NCBI RefSeq assembly: GCF_008369325.1
Contig: NZ_VOBI01000018.1
Span: forward strand, 62,001 to 126,000
DNA: 64,000 nt
Source of the DNA: Pseudomonas sp. ANT_H12B
GTDB taxonomy: Bacteria; Pseudomonadota; Gammaproteobacteria; Pseudomonadales; Pseudomonadaceae
Direction of reading: 5' to 3'
Shown here: positions 26,049 to 34,271 of the stretch, piece after piece
Position numbering within the stretch: the stretch's first letter is position 1
Layout: each line of letters starts with the position of its first letter
Position numbers and translations under genes: made by a program
The notes under the pieces: generated by a model
The model's input: only the letters and a program-made list of their open reading frames with translations
Databases searched by the model: none
What the model was told of the DNA's origin: nothing

Positions 26049-28030
26049 TTGGCAGCTCCTGGCTGAGCGGTTTTACGCGACGGCGCGGGGTCAGCCGGCA
26101 GCGTGAACGTACGAAGGTCGATGGTCGGCGCATTGGTGCTGCCGCCCAGACGATGGTCGAGCACCAGCAACCTGGCATTGGCCAGGCCCTGGGACAGTTG
26201 GCTGAAGTACTGCTCCAGCACAAAGGCTTGGCCTGCAGTGGCGTAGGCTTTTTGCTCGGCGCTGAATCTCAGGTCGGCTGCCTGGGCAGTCGCGTTGATT
26301 TCGCGGGCGCTGGCCGTCGCTTGATCGCGGACGATGCTGGCCTGCAATTGCGCCTGATTGGTAGCCTGCGCCGCCGCGCCACGCTCACGCGAGATCAAGG
26401 CCTGGGCGCCAATCTGCGCAGCCTGCACACCGTGATAAGCGTTCGCGGCACCGGCCGGTGGGTGAATCGCCTCAACCACTGTGGCGAGGATTTCCACGCC
26501 GCTGTCGAGTTTCTGCAAGTCAGTCTGCACAGCCCGACCGATCTCTTCGGCGAGCCCTTCCCTGTCCTCGCCAAGCAACCCGTCGAGGGTTCGCGAAGCA
26601 AAGTCGTGGACCAGAATTCGGCTGGCGGTACTGCGGATCAGCGTCGGCACGTCAGCGCTGTTGTATGTCGCGGCCAACGCTGCCTGATCACTCAGGCCGA
26701 TGCGGTAAACGAAGCGCACATCCATATTGACGATTTGGAAGCTCTGCTTGTCGGCGCGGCTGCTGGCGATGACTTGGGATTTATCATTCACATGGCTGGC
26801 GTCCCACAAGCGATTGGCAATCGCTGGCGCGGGGCCTTCGGCAGGCTCGGCCACCACCGGCGCCGAGGTTTCGCCGACACTGGTGGCCAGTTCGTGAACC
26901 ACGCCGTTCTCGACGCTCAGCACTCGGCCCAACGGCCACGGCAAACCGGCATGCAAACCAGGCCCGAAAACTTCCACCGGTTTGCCGAAACGCTCGTAGA
27001 TGCCCCGCCCCTGCAGCGGTATTTCATGAATGCCGGTGAGTAGCCAACCGACAATTGACACCACCACCAGCACCGGCACAAACGCACGGCGCATATAAGT
27101 GAAGGCCCAGATTTGTCGCAGGTCGATGCCAAAACGGTTGTGCAGTTCGTGCTGCAACGCCAGCAAAGGTTGTGGCGGCCAGCGCAACATATCGGCGACG
27201 AAGCTTCGCGCCAGCAACGCGGGTTCGAGTTGTTCACGCTGCGGACTGAACAACGACAGCAAAGCACGCAACAGCAATTCGGCGGCAACCAAGCCTGGCA
27301 GCAAGCTGATCAGTACCGCCAGGCGCACCGGCCAGATCGAGGTTTCGCTGCCGAACAACAGGCACAAGGCGCTGAGTACCAGGCAAATGATCGCTACCCG
27401 CGTCAGTTGCGCCAACGGCCCTGCTTCGGGCCATTGCGCTGCATTTTCCTGGGCCAATTGACGTTCCAGCACCAGCAGACCAAAAGCCAGCAGCAACGAT
27501 ATCGCCGCGCCGACACTGGCCGACAATCCCAGAGCGGTGGGCGGCAGTGCAAAGTTCCAGACTTGTTCGATGCTGAACAACATCAACAGCGACCAACCGC
27601 CAAGCCACAGCGTCGGTGCGCCAATATGTCCGAGCATTTTCAGCCATTGCCGGCTGATCCGATCCAGCAGCCGTTCGTACCAGCCTTCCGGGGCAACCAA
27701 TTCCTCAGCAACGACCACTTGCACCACGGGGTTCATCGCCTGTGCGCGCCACCGTGCTATCCACCAGGCCGATTGCAGTCCAGCGACCAGCACCAGCAAA
27801 CCGGCGCTCTGACTGATCAGCAGTGCTGGCCACAGTGATTGCGGCGCAAACAGCCCGACAAAAAACGCCAGTACCCAGCCGGTCGCTGCGATAGCGCCCA
27901 GGCCGATTGCGAGCTGACGCAATCGCCGCCCTTGAAAAACCGCCTGCTGGAATCGCGGCAGCCCCGCTACTTGCGTCCCATCGACATCGAGATCGACTTG
28001 CATACCACCCCAGTGTTTATCGTTGCTCAC
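26045..28030 (-). CDS. Large polytopic SPFH/HflK-like protein heading the hmtA operon
   Basis: This protein of up to 661 residues has five or six N-terminal transmembrane segments (residues about 35-280), a further helix (FVPVLVVVSIVGWLLTGI) and a C-terminal SPFH domain (IPLQGRGIYERFGKPVEVFGPGLHAGLPWPLG). A coiled-coil region rich in Ala/Gln follows. HflK is about 400 residues, so the extra polytopic front half is distinctive of this operon. The open frame starts with GTG at 28030, and an ATG at 28003 preceded by GGGGTGG is an alternative start. The Zur-like dyad lies 11 or 38 bases upstream, depending on the start. Confidence 0.82.
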   Translation of the reverse strand: MSNDKHWGGMQVDLDVDGTQVAGLPRFQQAVFQGRRLRQLAIGLGAIAATGWVLAFFVGLFAPQSLWPALLISQSAGLLVLVAGLQSAWWIARWRAQAMNPVVQVVVAEELVAPEGWYERLLDRISRQWLKMLGHIGAPTLWLGGWSLLMLFSIEQVWNFALPPTALGLSASVGAAISLLLAFGLLVLERQLAQENAAQWPEAGPLAQLTRVAIICLVLSALCLLFGSETSIWPVRLAVLISLLPGLVAAELLLRALLSLFSPQREQLEPALLARSFVADMLRWPPQPLLALQHELHNRFGIDLRQIWAFTYMRRAFVPVLVVVSIVGWLLTGIHEIPLQGRGIYERFGKPVEVFGPGLHAGLPWPLGRVLSVENGVVHELATSVGETSAPVVAEPAEGPAPAIANRLWDASHVNDKSQVIASSRADKQSFQIVNMDVRFVYRIGLSDQAALAATYNSADVPTLIRSTASRILVHDFASRTLDGLLGEDREGLAEEIGRAVQTDLQKLDSGVEILATVVEAIHPPAGAANAYHGVQAAQIGAQALISRERGAAAQATNQAQLQASIVRDQATASAREINATAQAADLRFSAEQKAYATAGQAFVLEQYFSQLSQGLANARLLVLDHRLGGSTNAPTIDLRTFTLPADPAPSRKTAQPGAAN

Positions 28031-28040
28031 ATCACATTTC

Positions 28041-28053
28041 GTTACGATATAAC
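28041..28053. promoter_or_regulatory. Zur-like operator upstream of hmtA operon
   Basis: GTTACG-A-TATAAC matches 11 of the 12 specified bases of the GTTATA-N-TATAAC Zur core (GTTACG differs at positions 5-6 by one or two bases, depending on how the dyad is centred). Flanking CGTTACGATATAACG keeps the symmetry. It lies at the head of the SPFH-hmtA operon. Confidence 0.68.
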
Positions 28054-28220
28054 GAAAATCGTGAAATTTCCGTTCTAAATCGTTTTATTTAAGGACGCTC
28101 AACCTGTTGCCAGGCTGAAGCCTTGACCGAAATAGTCTGTAACGCACATATTACGTTCGTAATTTTAAACTAGAACTACGTTTACCCATCCCGGTCCCAG
28201 TTCCATCCAGGAGTACCAGC

Positions 28221-29621
28221 ATGAGCACCTATGACGTCGTGATTCTCGGCGCAGGCCCCGGCGGCTATAACGCAGCGATCCGAGCTGGCCAGTTGGGCCT
28301 GAAAGCGGTTTGCGTTGAAGGACGCGCCACCCTCGGCGGCACCTGCTTGAACGTCGGTTGCATGCCTTCCAAAGCGCTGCTGCATGCTTCCGAACTCTAC
28401 GACGCGGCCATGGGTGCGGAATTCGCCACGTTGGGAATCGAGGTCAAACCCACCCTCAACCTCGCCCAGATGATGAAGCAAAAGGATGAAAGCGTTGCCG
28501 GGCTGACCAAAGGCATCGAGTTTCTGTTTCGCAAAAACAAGGTCCACTGGATCAAGGGCTGGGGCCACATCGACGGGCCGGGCAAAGTCACCGTGACGGA
28601 CAGGCACGGCGAAAAAACCGAGCTGCTCGCCAAAGACATCATCATCGCCACCGGTTCCGAGCCCACCCCCCTGCCCGGTGTGGACATCGATAACAAACGC
28701 ATCCTCGACTCCACCGGCGCATTGTCGCTGACCGAAGTGCCTAAACATCTGGTGGTGATTGGCGCCGGGGTGATCGGTCTGGAGCTCGGCTCAGTGTGGC
28801 GGCGACTGGGTGCTCAGGTCACGGTGGTCGAATACCTCGACCGGATTTGTCCCGGTGTCGATGGCGAGGCGGGTAAAACCCTTCAGCGTTCGTTGAGCAA
28901 GCAAGGCATCAACTTCAAATTGAGTTCGAAAGTCACCAGCGCCACCACGTCCGAGACCGGCGTTCAGCTCAGCGTCGAGCCCGCCGCCGGTGGCACCGCC
29001 GAGCTGATTGAAGCCGATTACGTGTTGGTCGCTATCGGGCGCAGACCTTACACCGAAGGCCTGGGGCTGGAGAACGTCGGCCTCGCCACGGACAAACGCG
29101 GCATGCTTGCCAACAAGGGCCACCGCACCGAAGCAGCCGGGGTCTGGGTGATCGGTGACGTGACGTCAGGGCCGATGCTCGCCCATAAGGCCGAAGACGA
29201 AGCCATGGTGTGTATCGAGCAGATCGTCGGCAAGGCCGCAGAGGTCAATTACGACTTGATCCCCAACGTGATCTACACCAAACCGGAACTTGCCAGCGTC
29301 GGTAAGACTGAGGAGCAACTGAAGACCGAAGGTCGTGCGTACAAAGTCGGCAAGTTTCCCTTCACCGCCAACAGCCGGGCGAAGATCAATCACGAAACCG
29401 AAGGCTTCGCCAAAGTACTGGCCGATGAGCGCACCGACGAAATTCTCGGCGTGCATCTCGTGGGTCCGAGCGTCAGTGAAATGATTGGCGAATATTGCGT
29501 GGCCATGGAGTTCAGCGCCTCCGCCGAAGACATTGCCCTGACCTGCCATCCACACCCGACCCGCTCCGAGGCCTTGCGCCAGGCGGCGATGAATGTGGAA
29601 GGGATGGCGACGCAGATGTAG
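28221..29621 (+). CDS. lpd: Dihydrolipoyl dehydrogenase
   Basis: This 466-residue FAD flavoprotein reoxidises the lipoyl groups of 2-oxoacid dehydrogenase or glycine cleavage complexes with NAD+. It shows the FAD motif ILGAGPGGYNAAIRAGQ, the redox disulfide in GGTCLNVGCMPSKALL (C42, C47), the NAD motif VIGAGVIGLELGSVW, the second FAD motif VWVIGDVTSGPMLAHKAEDE, and the C-terminal catalytic HPHPTRSE. Length fits the family. No E1/E2 genes are adjacent, so this is a stand-alone paralogue. A good ribosome site (CAGGAG) precedes the ATG. Confidence 0.94.
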   Translation: MSTYDVVILGAGPGGYNAAIRAGQLGLKAVCVEGRATLGGTCLNVGCMPSKALLHASELYDAAMGAEFATLGIEVKPTLNLAQMMKQKDESVAGLTKGIEFLFRKNKVHWIKGWGHIDGPGKVTVTDRHGEKTELLAKDIIIATGSEPTPLPGVDIDNKRILDSTGALSLTEVPKHLVVIGAGVIGLELGSVWRRLGAQVTVVEYLDRICPGVDGEAGKTLQRSLSKQGINFKLSSKVTSATTSETGVQLSVEPAAGGTAELIEADYVLVAIGRRPYTEGLGLENVGLATDKRGMLANKGHRTEAAGVWVIGDVTSGPMLAHKAEDEAMVCIEQIVGKAAEVNYDLIPNVIYTKPELASVGKTEEQLKTEGRAYKVGKFPFTANSRAKINHETEGFAKVLADERTDEILGVHLVGPSVSEMIGEYCVAMEFSASAEDIALTCHPHPTRSEALRQAAMNVEGMATQM

Positions 29622-29635
29622 GGCGCCTCATTGAT

Positions 29636-29666
29636 GATCGTTCCCACGCTCTGCGTGGGAACGATC
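29636..29666. terminator. Perfect palindrome between lpd and the Lrp-type gene
   Basis: GATCGTTCCCACGC-TCT-GCGTGGGAACGATC is a 14-base perfect stem with a 3-base loop. It matches a dispersed Pseudomonas repeat with the GTTCCCACGC core. It lies between two convergent genes and may terminate both. Confidence 0.8.
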
Positions 29667-30143
29667 TTAGTTCGCTGGCAAATGTTCCAACGGCAACGCC
29701 CCCGGCGTCTTCACCGTGTGAATCGCGAAGTTGCTGCGGATATCGCTCACGCCCGGTAATTTCAGCAATCGCCCCGTGAGAAAACGGTCATAGGCGCGTA
29801 GGTCCGGCACCACCACTTGCAGCAGAAAATCCGACTCCCCTGACACCAGAAACGCCGAAATCACCTCCGGCAACGCCGTCACGGCCAAGCGAAAAGACTC
29901 TGCCTGTTCATCGTTGTGGCGTTCGACCTTGACCCCGACAAACACCGTCAATCCAAGCCCGACTTCGTCGCGATCCAGGTTGGCCTGGTAGCCACGAATC
30001 ACCCCGGCTTCTTCGAGCATCCGCACCCGGCGCAGGCAGGGGGATGCGGACAAACCGATCTCGTCAGCCAGTTGCACGTTGCTCAGGCGACCGTCCCGTT
30101 GCAGGGCCGCGAGAATCTTGCGGTCGTAGGCGTCCAGTTTCAT
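29667..30143 (-). CDS. Lrp/AsnC family transcriptional regulator
   Basis: This 158-residue regulator has an N-terminal winged HTH (LDAYDRKILAALQRDGRLSNVQLADEIGLSASPCLRRVRMLEEAG) and a C-terminal RAM effector-binding domain (VFVGVKVER ... VVVPDLRAYDRFL). It is divergent from a LysE-type exporter with a 145-base gap, the classic arrangement for an amino-acid-sensing Lrp protein controlling amino-acid export. The specific ligand is not apparent. Confidence 0.93.
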   Translation of the reverse strand: MKLDAYDRKILAALQRDGRLSNVQLADEIGLSASPCLRRVRMLEEAGVIRGYQANLDRDEVGLGLTVFVGVKVERHNDEQAESFRLAVTALPEVISAFLVSGESDFLLQVVVPDLRAYDRFLTGRLLKLPGVSDIRSNFAIHTVKTPGALPLEHLPAN

Positions 30144-30288
30144 GATTTGGCAGATCCTGATGGTTTACATGCAATTGAGTGGCAGGTTATGCCAACCCAA
30201 AGCGTTTTAGAAGCTAACTACGCAACCACCTGCCCTGCCCTCCCCCCCTAAACTGGCCCTACCGAATCGACAACGAATGGGGTGCAAC

Positions 30289-30918
30289 GTGGCGGGACTC
30301 TGGCTGTTTTTCATGGCGCTTGCAGTGGTGTATCTGTTGCCCGGCCCGGACATGATTCTGCTGTTGCAGACCGGTGCCCGCCAAGGCAAAGGCGCGGCGC
30401 TGGCCACCGCCGTGGGTCTGGGCATCGCCCGAGGTTGCCATGTGGCCTTGGCGGCGCTGGGGCTGGCCGCATTGTTCAAGGCCGCCCCCTGGACCTTCGA
30501 CGTGGTACGTCTGGCCGGGGCCGCGTATTTACTGTGGATCGGCATTCAATGTCTGCGGACCACGATGCTGCCGAACCTGAACGGAGCCGCCGCAACGATT
30601 GAAAAAACCCGCTGGCGTAACGCAATCCGGCGCGGATTGCTGACCAACCTGCTCAACCCCAAGGCGCTGCTGTTCTGCTCGGTGCTGCTGCCGCAGTTCA
30701 TCGATCCACACGCCGGGCCGGTGCTCGCGCAATTCGCGACCTTGGGCGTTGTGCTGGTCAGCGTCGGCTTACTGTTCGACAGCGCCTACGCACTGGCCGG
30801 TGCTGCGCTCGGCCGTTGGTTGCAGCGCAGTCCCTCGGCTCAGCGCATGCAGCAATGGCTGTTTGGCAGTCTGTTGATCGGCTTCGCGGTGCGGCTGACC
30901 TTTGTGCAACAGGCTTGA
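30289..30918 (+). CDS. LysE/RhtB family amino-acid exporter
   Basis: This protein of about 209 residues has six hydrophobic helices and the LysE family signature LLPGPDMILLLQTGARQGKGAALATAVGLGIARG. A second signature is the helix starting NLLNPKALLFCSVLLPQF. It exports amino acids or derivatives across the inner membrane. A GTG at 30289 preceded by GGGG was chosen. An ATG at 30277 in the same frame adds four residues and has no ribosome site. It is probably controlled by the divergent Lrp-type gene. Confidence 0.9.
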   Translation: MAGLWLFFMALAVVYLLPGPDMILLLQTGARQGKGAALATAVGLGIARGCHVALAALGLAALFKAAPWTFDVVRLAGAAYLLWIGIQCLRTTMLPNLNGAAATIEKTRWRNAIRRGLLTNLLNPKALLFCSVLLPQFIDPHAGPVLAQFATLGVVLVSVGLLFDSAYALAGAALGRWLQRSPSAQRMQQWLFGSLLIGFAVRLTFVQQA

Positions 30919-30921
30919 GCC

Positions 30922-33039
30922 TTACTGCGCTTTGCGACGGCGGCGACTGATCAGCAACAGCACCGCTGCCGTGATCACGACGACACCGCCGTATTGCAGC
31001 GGTTTCTTGTAGGGCCGCAGTGCCGAGCGTGCAGGGTCCATGACTTGGGTCACATAGCGCTTGTTGGCCTTCTGGAACTCGGGATACGGGCATTGATGAC
31101 CGAAATTCACCGCCCAATCCACGTACGGGCCTTCTTTCACATAGCGTTGATAGAAGGCGCGTTCTTCTTCAAGGCTGGTGTCCCAGCCCGCCGCATTGCA
31201 CAGCACCGCTGCAAAAGCCTGGCTGGTATGAGGCAGGTTATCGGCGGCGCGGCTGGCCAATGCCGTGGCGACATAGCGGTAGTGGAAGCGTTGATCGGGC
31301 CGGGCAGCGCTAGCCTGCTGACGTTGGACTTCGCCCTCGGCCACTAGCGGCCCGACTTTGAGTTCGCTGCTTTCAAGGCTGTAATTGCCACCAAACGTGG
31401 CGTAATCCGGGGCCATTTCGTAGCCAAGAATCTCCATTCCCCACTCGCGTGCTGTCGAGGCTGCATTGAACAACGCCGCAGCACGTCGAGTCGGCCACCA
31501 GGCGGACTCAGCCTCCTGACGCAACTGCCCATACGCTTTGGCTTTGTTTTGCAGATCGACGCTGTCGAAGTACGGCGGTGCTTCGTCGTAGCGCGCTTCA
31601 CGCAGCAAACGCCGCCCGAGCACATTGCGCAGTTTCGCCGCCACCGACAACGGCACGTAGTTATCGCGATCCTGCTGACTGAGCGGCGCTGGCGCCGGCA
31701 CTTGGGTGTCGACGTATTGCTTGAGTTCATCGAGGGTCAACACCCGCTCGGCGACGGTGGCAGCGTCGAACCAATAGAGAGCTTTACTGCGATAAAGCTG
31801 ATCAAACGCTTGCAGGTAATCCCCGCGTTGCAACGCCAGGATCGCGCTTTCACCCTCGACCCGGCACTTGGGCTGGAGCGTTTCGTAATCCCAGTCCGGC
31901 GTGCGCCGCTCACCCCAGGATTCATTCTGCGGGAAGGCCTGAGCAGCCTTGGCATACGCCGCAGCCGCCGCGTTTTTATCTCCGTCGCGCAACGCCAGTT
32001 TGGCCCGCAGCCACCACGCCAGGCCGCCGTCGCCGGCGTGTTCGAGGAATGCCTTGGCGCTGGCGTAGTCGCCCTGTTGATAATTCATTGCCGCCAGACG
32101 ATCAGCGTTATCGAGGCTGCCGCGGGTACTGTTTTGCAACAGTTTGATCAGTTTCAGTTCGTCCGCCGGTTGATCACCAAATGACCAGCCCAGGCGGCTG
32201 ATCAATGACGCCGTTACCAGTTGCTGCACCGGTTTACCTTTGAGCAACGCCGCCAGTTGATCCTCCGGCAGCGCCGCCAGATCGGCCATCAACAGCTTCA
32301 GAGAGGTGTAACCCACCGCCGACCCATGCAGGTTTTGCATGGCGTAGAGTTCGATGGCGCTGTTCCAGTCCCCGGATGTGCGGGCGACGCGAGCCTCTTC
32401 GCCGAGGCTGGCGACGCCCAGCTCCAGTGGGTCGCTGAAGCCGTCGATGCTGAGCTGACGGGCCTGTTCGAAGGCCTTTCGGGATTGATTCAGCCAGTCA
32501 GGGCCAGCGTCCGCTTCTGAATTCATGGCAAATAGCGCCCGACCCAACGAGTAAGCGGCCCAGGTACTGCGCAACGGACGTTGATCCGCCGGCAGCGCCA
32601 GCACCTTCTGGAAGTACTCGGCCGCCAGCCCATGATCACCAGCGGCAAACGCCACGGCACCCGCCAGATAAAGCTTGAGCTCAGCCGGCAGGTTCGTGCC
32701 CTGCTCTTCGACCTGCCGGGCATCGGTCAGGCTGCGAAGCTGTTTCACCAGCGCATGCTGTTCAGTCGTCAAACCCGCCTGTTCGGCCTTGTCCCGCTGT
32801 TCTGCGTAATCGGGCGCATCCGTGCTGTAGGCGGTTGCGGAGATGTTTTTCAACCCGGCGATGGCATGCCCGAGGCGGTTGATCTCGACGTTGAAGTTGC
32901 CTTCCGGCAGCTCCGCCAGCGACTGGCCACGGTTGTCCAGCAGGCGCATGGGGAAATCCGGCCCGCAGGCCAACGCCGAACCCAGCGGCAAGCTGAGGCT
33001 CAGACAGAGCAGATGGCGAGGCCAGTTACGGGTAAACAT
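30922..33039 (-). CDS. Exported TPR-like repeat protein with C-terminal membrane anchor
   Basis: This 705-residue protein has a signal peptide (MFTRNWPRHLLCLSLSLPLGSALA), many helical repeats with the spacing of TPR/Sel1-like motifs (LYLAGAVAFAAGDHGLAAEYFQKVLAL, AAMNYQQGDYASAKAFLEHAG) and a C-terminal transmembrane helix (YGGVVVITAAVLLLIS) ending in RRRRKAQ. No enzyme motif is visible. The start at 33039 has AAGGAGG 8 bases upstream and replaces a longer open frame. It overlaps the DUF3142 lipoprotein gene by 14 bases, so the two are coupled and probably work in one envelope complex. Confidence 0.8.
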   Translation of the reverse strand: MFTRNWPRHLLCLSLSLPLGSALACGPDFPMRLLDNRGQSLAELPEGNFNVEINRLGHAIAGLKNISATAYSTDAPDYAEQRDKAEQAGLTTEQHALVKQLRSLTDARQVEEQGTNLPAELKLYLAGAVAFAAGDHGLAAEYFQKVLALPADQRPLRSTWAAYSLGRALFAMNSEADAGPDWLNQSRKAFEQARQLSIDGFSDPLELGVASLGEEARVARTSGDWNSAIELYAMQNLHGSAVGYTSLKLLMADLAALPEDQLAALLKGKPVQQLVTASLISRLGWSFGDQPADELKLIKLLQNSTRGSLDNADRLAAMNYQQGDYASAKAFLEHAGDGGLAWWLRAKLALRDGDKNAAAAAYAKAAQAFPQNESWGERRTPDWDYETLQPKCRVEGESAILALQRGDYLQAFDQLYRSKALYWFDAATVAERVLTLDELKQYVDTQVPAPAPLSQQDRDNYVPLSVAAKLRNVLGRRLLREARYDEAPPYFDSVDLQNKAKAYGQLRQEAESAWWPTRRAAALFNAASTAREWGMEILGYEMAPDYATFGGNYSLESSELKVGPLVAEGEVQRQQASAARPDQRFHYRYVATALASRAADNLPHTSQAFAAVLCNAAGWDTSLEEERAFYQRYVKEGPYVDWAVNFGHQCPYPEFQKANKRYVTQVMDPARSALRPYKKPLQYGGVVVITAAVLLLISRRRRKAQ

Positions 33040-34222
33040 GCGAACCTCCTTGATCAATTTTTGTGCAGCGAGCCCAACCGATGGCGCGCTGCCCACCGGC
33101 CGGCAATCGGCCGTCGCGCAGGCGGGTGAAGGTAAGCAGATCCGGGCTCTGTTGCAACGCATAACCGGCCAATGCGTCAGCGCCATCACAGCCCTGCACC
33201 GCCAGCGTCAGGCGTTCGGGCCAAGCGCTGTCGAGATTGCCTTGGTTGTTGAGGCTGATGTCATAGAGGCCGTCGTGCACCGAGAGTTTCAATCCCAAGT
33301 GACTGGCCAAGGCATCGCCGCGAGCCACGGCACTCAGGGTCGTCAGGCTCCAGGCCCGGCGGTCGTTGGTCAGCGGCAGGCGAAACCAGATCAGGCCCGC
33401 CAGATGAGCCGGTGGGTCGTTGCGCAATTCGGTCGCGAGCCGGCTCAGTTGCTGCGGATCGGCCAGCAATTCCCGGCGTTTGCCGCCACGTTCGATGGGT
33501 ACTTCACTTTCCACCCTCGGAGCGCCGCTATCCCCTGGCAACACCGCCACACCATAGGCCGGCAGCGCCAGATAAAAAGGTTTCGAGGTAATGCGGCTCC
33601 AGGCGCTGGTCCATTGACGGGCCTGATCCGCGTTGAACAAGCCAAGACGCGGATCGCTCACCGCGTGCACCTGCAACACGCTGCTGTCGACTGTGGATAA
33701 CAATGCAGGCAATTCGGGGCTGTCGAGCCAGGCCGGCAACGCAGTAATACTGAGCGGTAAAGAGGTCGGCAGAACTGTGCGCAAACGCGTGAGAAATTTC
33801 CGATACGCCGGTAGCCGAGCGTTGCCGGCATCGTGGTCGATTTCCACGCCGGAAAGGACTAGCCCTTGCCCTTGCCAATCGCCGATCACCTGCAGGATCT
33901 GCGCGCTGACGTCGTCCTGATCCAGCGACTTGAGCTGGCCATCCAGACGAATCACCGCGATCAGCGGCCGACCATCACGTTTGAGCAGCGCCGGATCAAC
34001 CCGCGCCCGGCTCCATCCCGCCTGAGGAAATGCCTGTAACGCCAGAACCCGCAGGGTCGAAAAATCGGCGCGGCTGTCCTGAAGCGCCGCTTCGTGAGCC
34101 GGCGTCCATTGCCGTTGCCAGACATAGAGTTGCTGATCGAGCGGTGGCGCGTCCTGTCGCTCGCAACCGCTGAGCAGCACTAGCGCCGCCAGCAAGGCCG
34201 ACAGTCGAGCTAAAAAATACAT
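33026..34222 (-). CDS. DUF3142 family lipoprotein
   Basis: This 398-residue protein has a lipoprotein signal peptide with lipobox LLSGC (Cys20). The body resembles DUF3142, a TIM-barrel-like domain: LYVWQRQWTPAHEAAL, VSGVEIDHDAGNARLPAYRKFL, LPAYGVAV, GLIWFRLP. The Asp in EIDHD sits where glycosidase-like barrels keep an acidic residue, but activity is unknown. It is the upstream partner of the TPR-like gene. Confidence 0.78.
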   Translation of the reverse strand: MYFLARLSALLAALVLLSGCERQDAPPLDQQLYVWQRQWTPAHEAALQDSRADFSTLRVLALQAFPQAGWSRARVDPALLKRDGRPLIAVIRLDGQLKSLDQDDVSAQILQVIGDWQGQGLVLSGVEIDHDAGNARLPAYRKFLTRLRTVLPTSLPLSITALPAWLDSPELPALLSTVDSSVLQVHAVSDPRLGLFNADQARQWTSAWSRITSKPFYLALPAYGVAVLPGDSGAPRVESEVPIERGGKRRELLADPQQLSRLATELRNDPPAHLAGLIWFRLPLTNDRRAWSLTTLSAVARGDALASHLGLKLSVHDGLYDISLNNQGNLDSAWPERLTLAVQGCDGADALAGYALQQSPDLLTFTRLRDGRLPAGGQRAIGWARCTKIDQGGSHVYP

Positions 34223-34271
34223 AAACGAATCTGATCCCTTGTAGCCACGGCCGCAGGCTGTCCGGCAGATG

